Assembly: GCA_016281165.1 (NCBI GenBank)
Contig: JAEEIC010000041.1
Location: forward strand, 1-5,681
DNA from: Bacillota bacterium
GTDB lineage: Bacteria > Bacillota > Clostridia > Peptostreptococcales > Anaerovoracaceae
Reading direction: 5' to 3'
DNA length: 5,681 bases
Below the pieces are notes generated by a model. The model was not told where the DNA came from, searched no databases, and was given only the letters and a program-made list of their open reading frames with translations. Positions 5,521-5,681 of this stretch are shown here, piece after piece. Position 1 is the stretch's first letter; every line of letters starts with the position of its first letter. Position numbers and translations under genes: made by a program.

Positions 5521-5532
5521 TTATCAGGATAA
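5521..5532. promoter_or_regulatory. Small palindrome TTATC-AG-GATAA just upstream of the rightward promoter
   Basis: A 12-bp palindrome with 5-bp perfect arms ends 5 nt before the -35 of the rightward promoter. It could be an operator or activator half-site cluster, but short palindromes in AT-rich DNA also arise by chance. Confidence 0.3.
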
Positions 5533-5537
5533 GCAAA

Positions 5538-5566
5538 TGGACACGGCTCCTCCGCGCGGTTACAAT
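5538..5566 (+). promoter_or_regulatory. Sigma-A-type promoter for the right-edge gene
   Basis: -35 TGGACA (5538-5543; 5 of 6) and -10 TACAAT (5561-5566; 5 of 6) are separated by the ideal 17 bp. Predicted start is near 5573, about 22 nt before the first ATG, leaving room for just the ribosome binding site. Confidence 0.75.
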
Positions 5567-5594
5567 TTTAAGCAAACGAACTGAAAGGAAGGAT

Positions 5595-5681
5595 ATGAAT
5601 ATGCCAGCTGATATTGAGAAGATAAAAGAAAAGATCATCGCCTACGCCGACGAGCATTACGCCGAATACCGGCAGATCGCC
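5595..5681 (+). CDS. N-terminus of a gene cut by the right edge, possibly M20-family amidohydrolase
   Basis: Only 29 codons are visible, reading MNMPADIEKIKEKI and then a helical, charged stretch ending HYAEYRQIA. A short amphipathic N-terminal helix of this kind opens many M20-type amidohydrolases and peptidases of Clostridia, just before their conserved hP-E-(L/V/P)(G/S) motif, but that motif would fall outside the window. The family call is therefore weak. Two in-frame ATGs exist: 5595 (AAAGG 6 nt upstream) and 5601 (GAAGG 8 nt upstream); the choice is open. No signal peptide is seen. That this is a real gene is well supported by the promoter at 5538-5566 and the ribosome binding site. Confidence 0.7.
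   Translation, partial: MNMPADIEKIKEKIIAYADEHYAEYRQIA

Noticed and set aside
5537..5584. 15-codon open frame upstream of the right-edge gene (possible leader peptide)
   Set aside because: It has no Shine-Dalgarno and starts inside the -35 of the rightward promoter, so it would lie mostly upstream of the predicted transcript start.

Overview
The window looks like part of the chromosome of a fairly GC-rich member of the Bacillota, probably a gut- or rumen-type Clostridia (inference). The clues are strong AGGAGG-type ribosome binding sites before every gene, a TTG start behind a good Shine-Dalgarno, sigma-A-like promoters, a Bacillus-style type I asparaginase, and clostridial-type TPR/DUF4037 and methyltransferase proteins. 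Species cannot be named from the sequence alone.

Layout from left to right: (1) A minus-strand pair, a TPR protein (521-1342) followed with a 14-nt overlap by a DUF4037 nucleotidyltransferase-fold protein that runs off the left edge (1-534). (2) A compact control region (1343-1491) dominated by a near-perfect dyad at 1389-1418. It forms two mirror-image extended -10 promoters, one firing left into the TPR gene and one firing right into ansA. (3) A plus-strand type I L-asparaginase gene, ansA (1492-2493), closed by a strong hairpin terminator that can serve both strands (2522-2562). (4) A short minus-strand remnant of a TrkH/KtrB potassium-uptake protein (about 2586-2711) lying at the 3' end of (5) a class I methyltransferase gene (2704-3504, TTG start). 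(6) A serine peptidase of the S9 prolyl-oligopeptidase family (3538-5322, minus), which is upstream of the methyltransferase and probably co-transcribed with it (33-nt gap). (7) A divergent control region (5323-5594) with a promoter for each direction and two small palindromes between them. (8) The first 29 codons of a plus-strand gene cut by the right edge, possibly an M20-type amidohydrolase.

As a set, the asparaginase, the cytosolic S9 peptidase and possibly the truncated right-hand gene fit peptide and amino-acid amide breakdown. This is only a loose thematic link: they are separate transcription units. No mobile element, CRISPR array, tRNA or rRNA was seen. Nothing here is clearly a new system. 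The observations most worth a second look are the shared mirror-image promoter, the TPR-DUF4037 couple of unknown function, and the potassium-transporter relic next to the methyltransferase.
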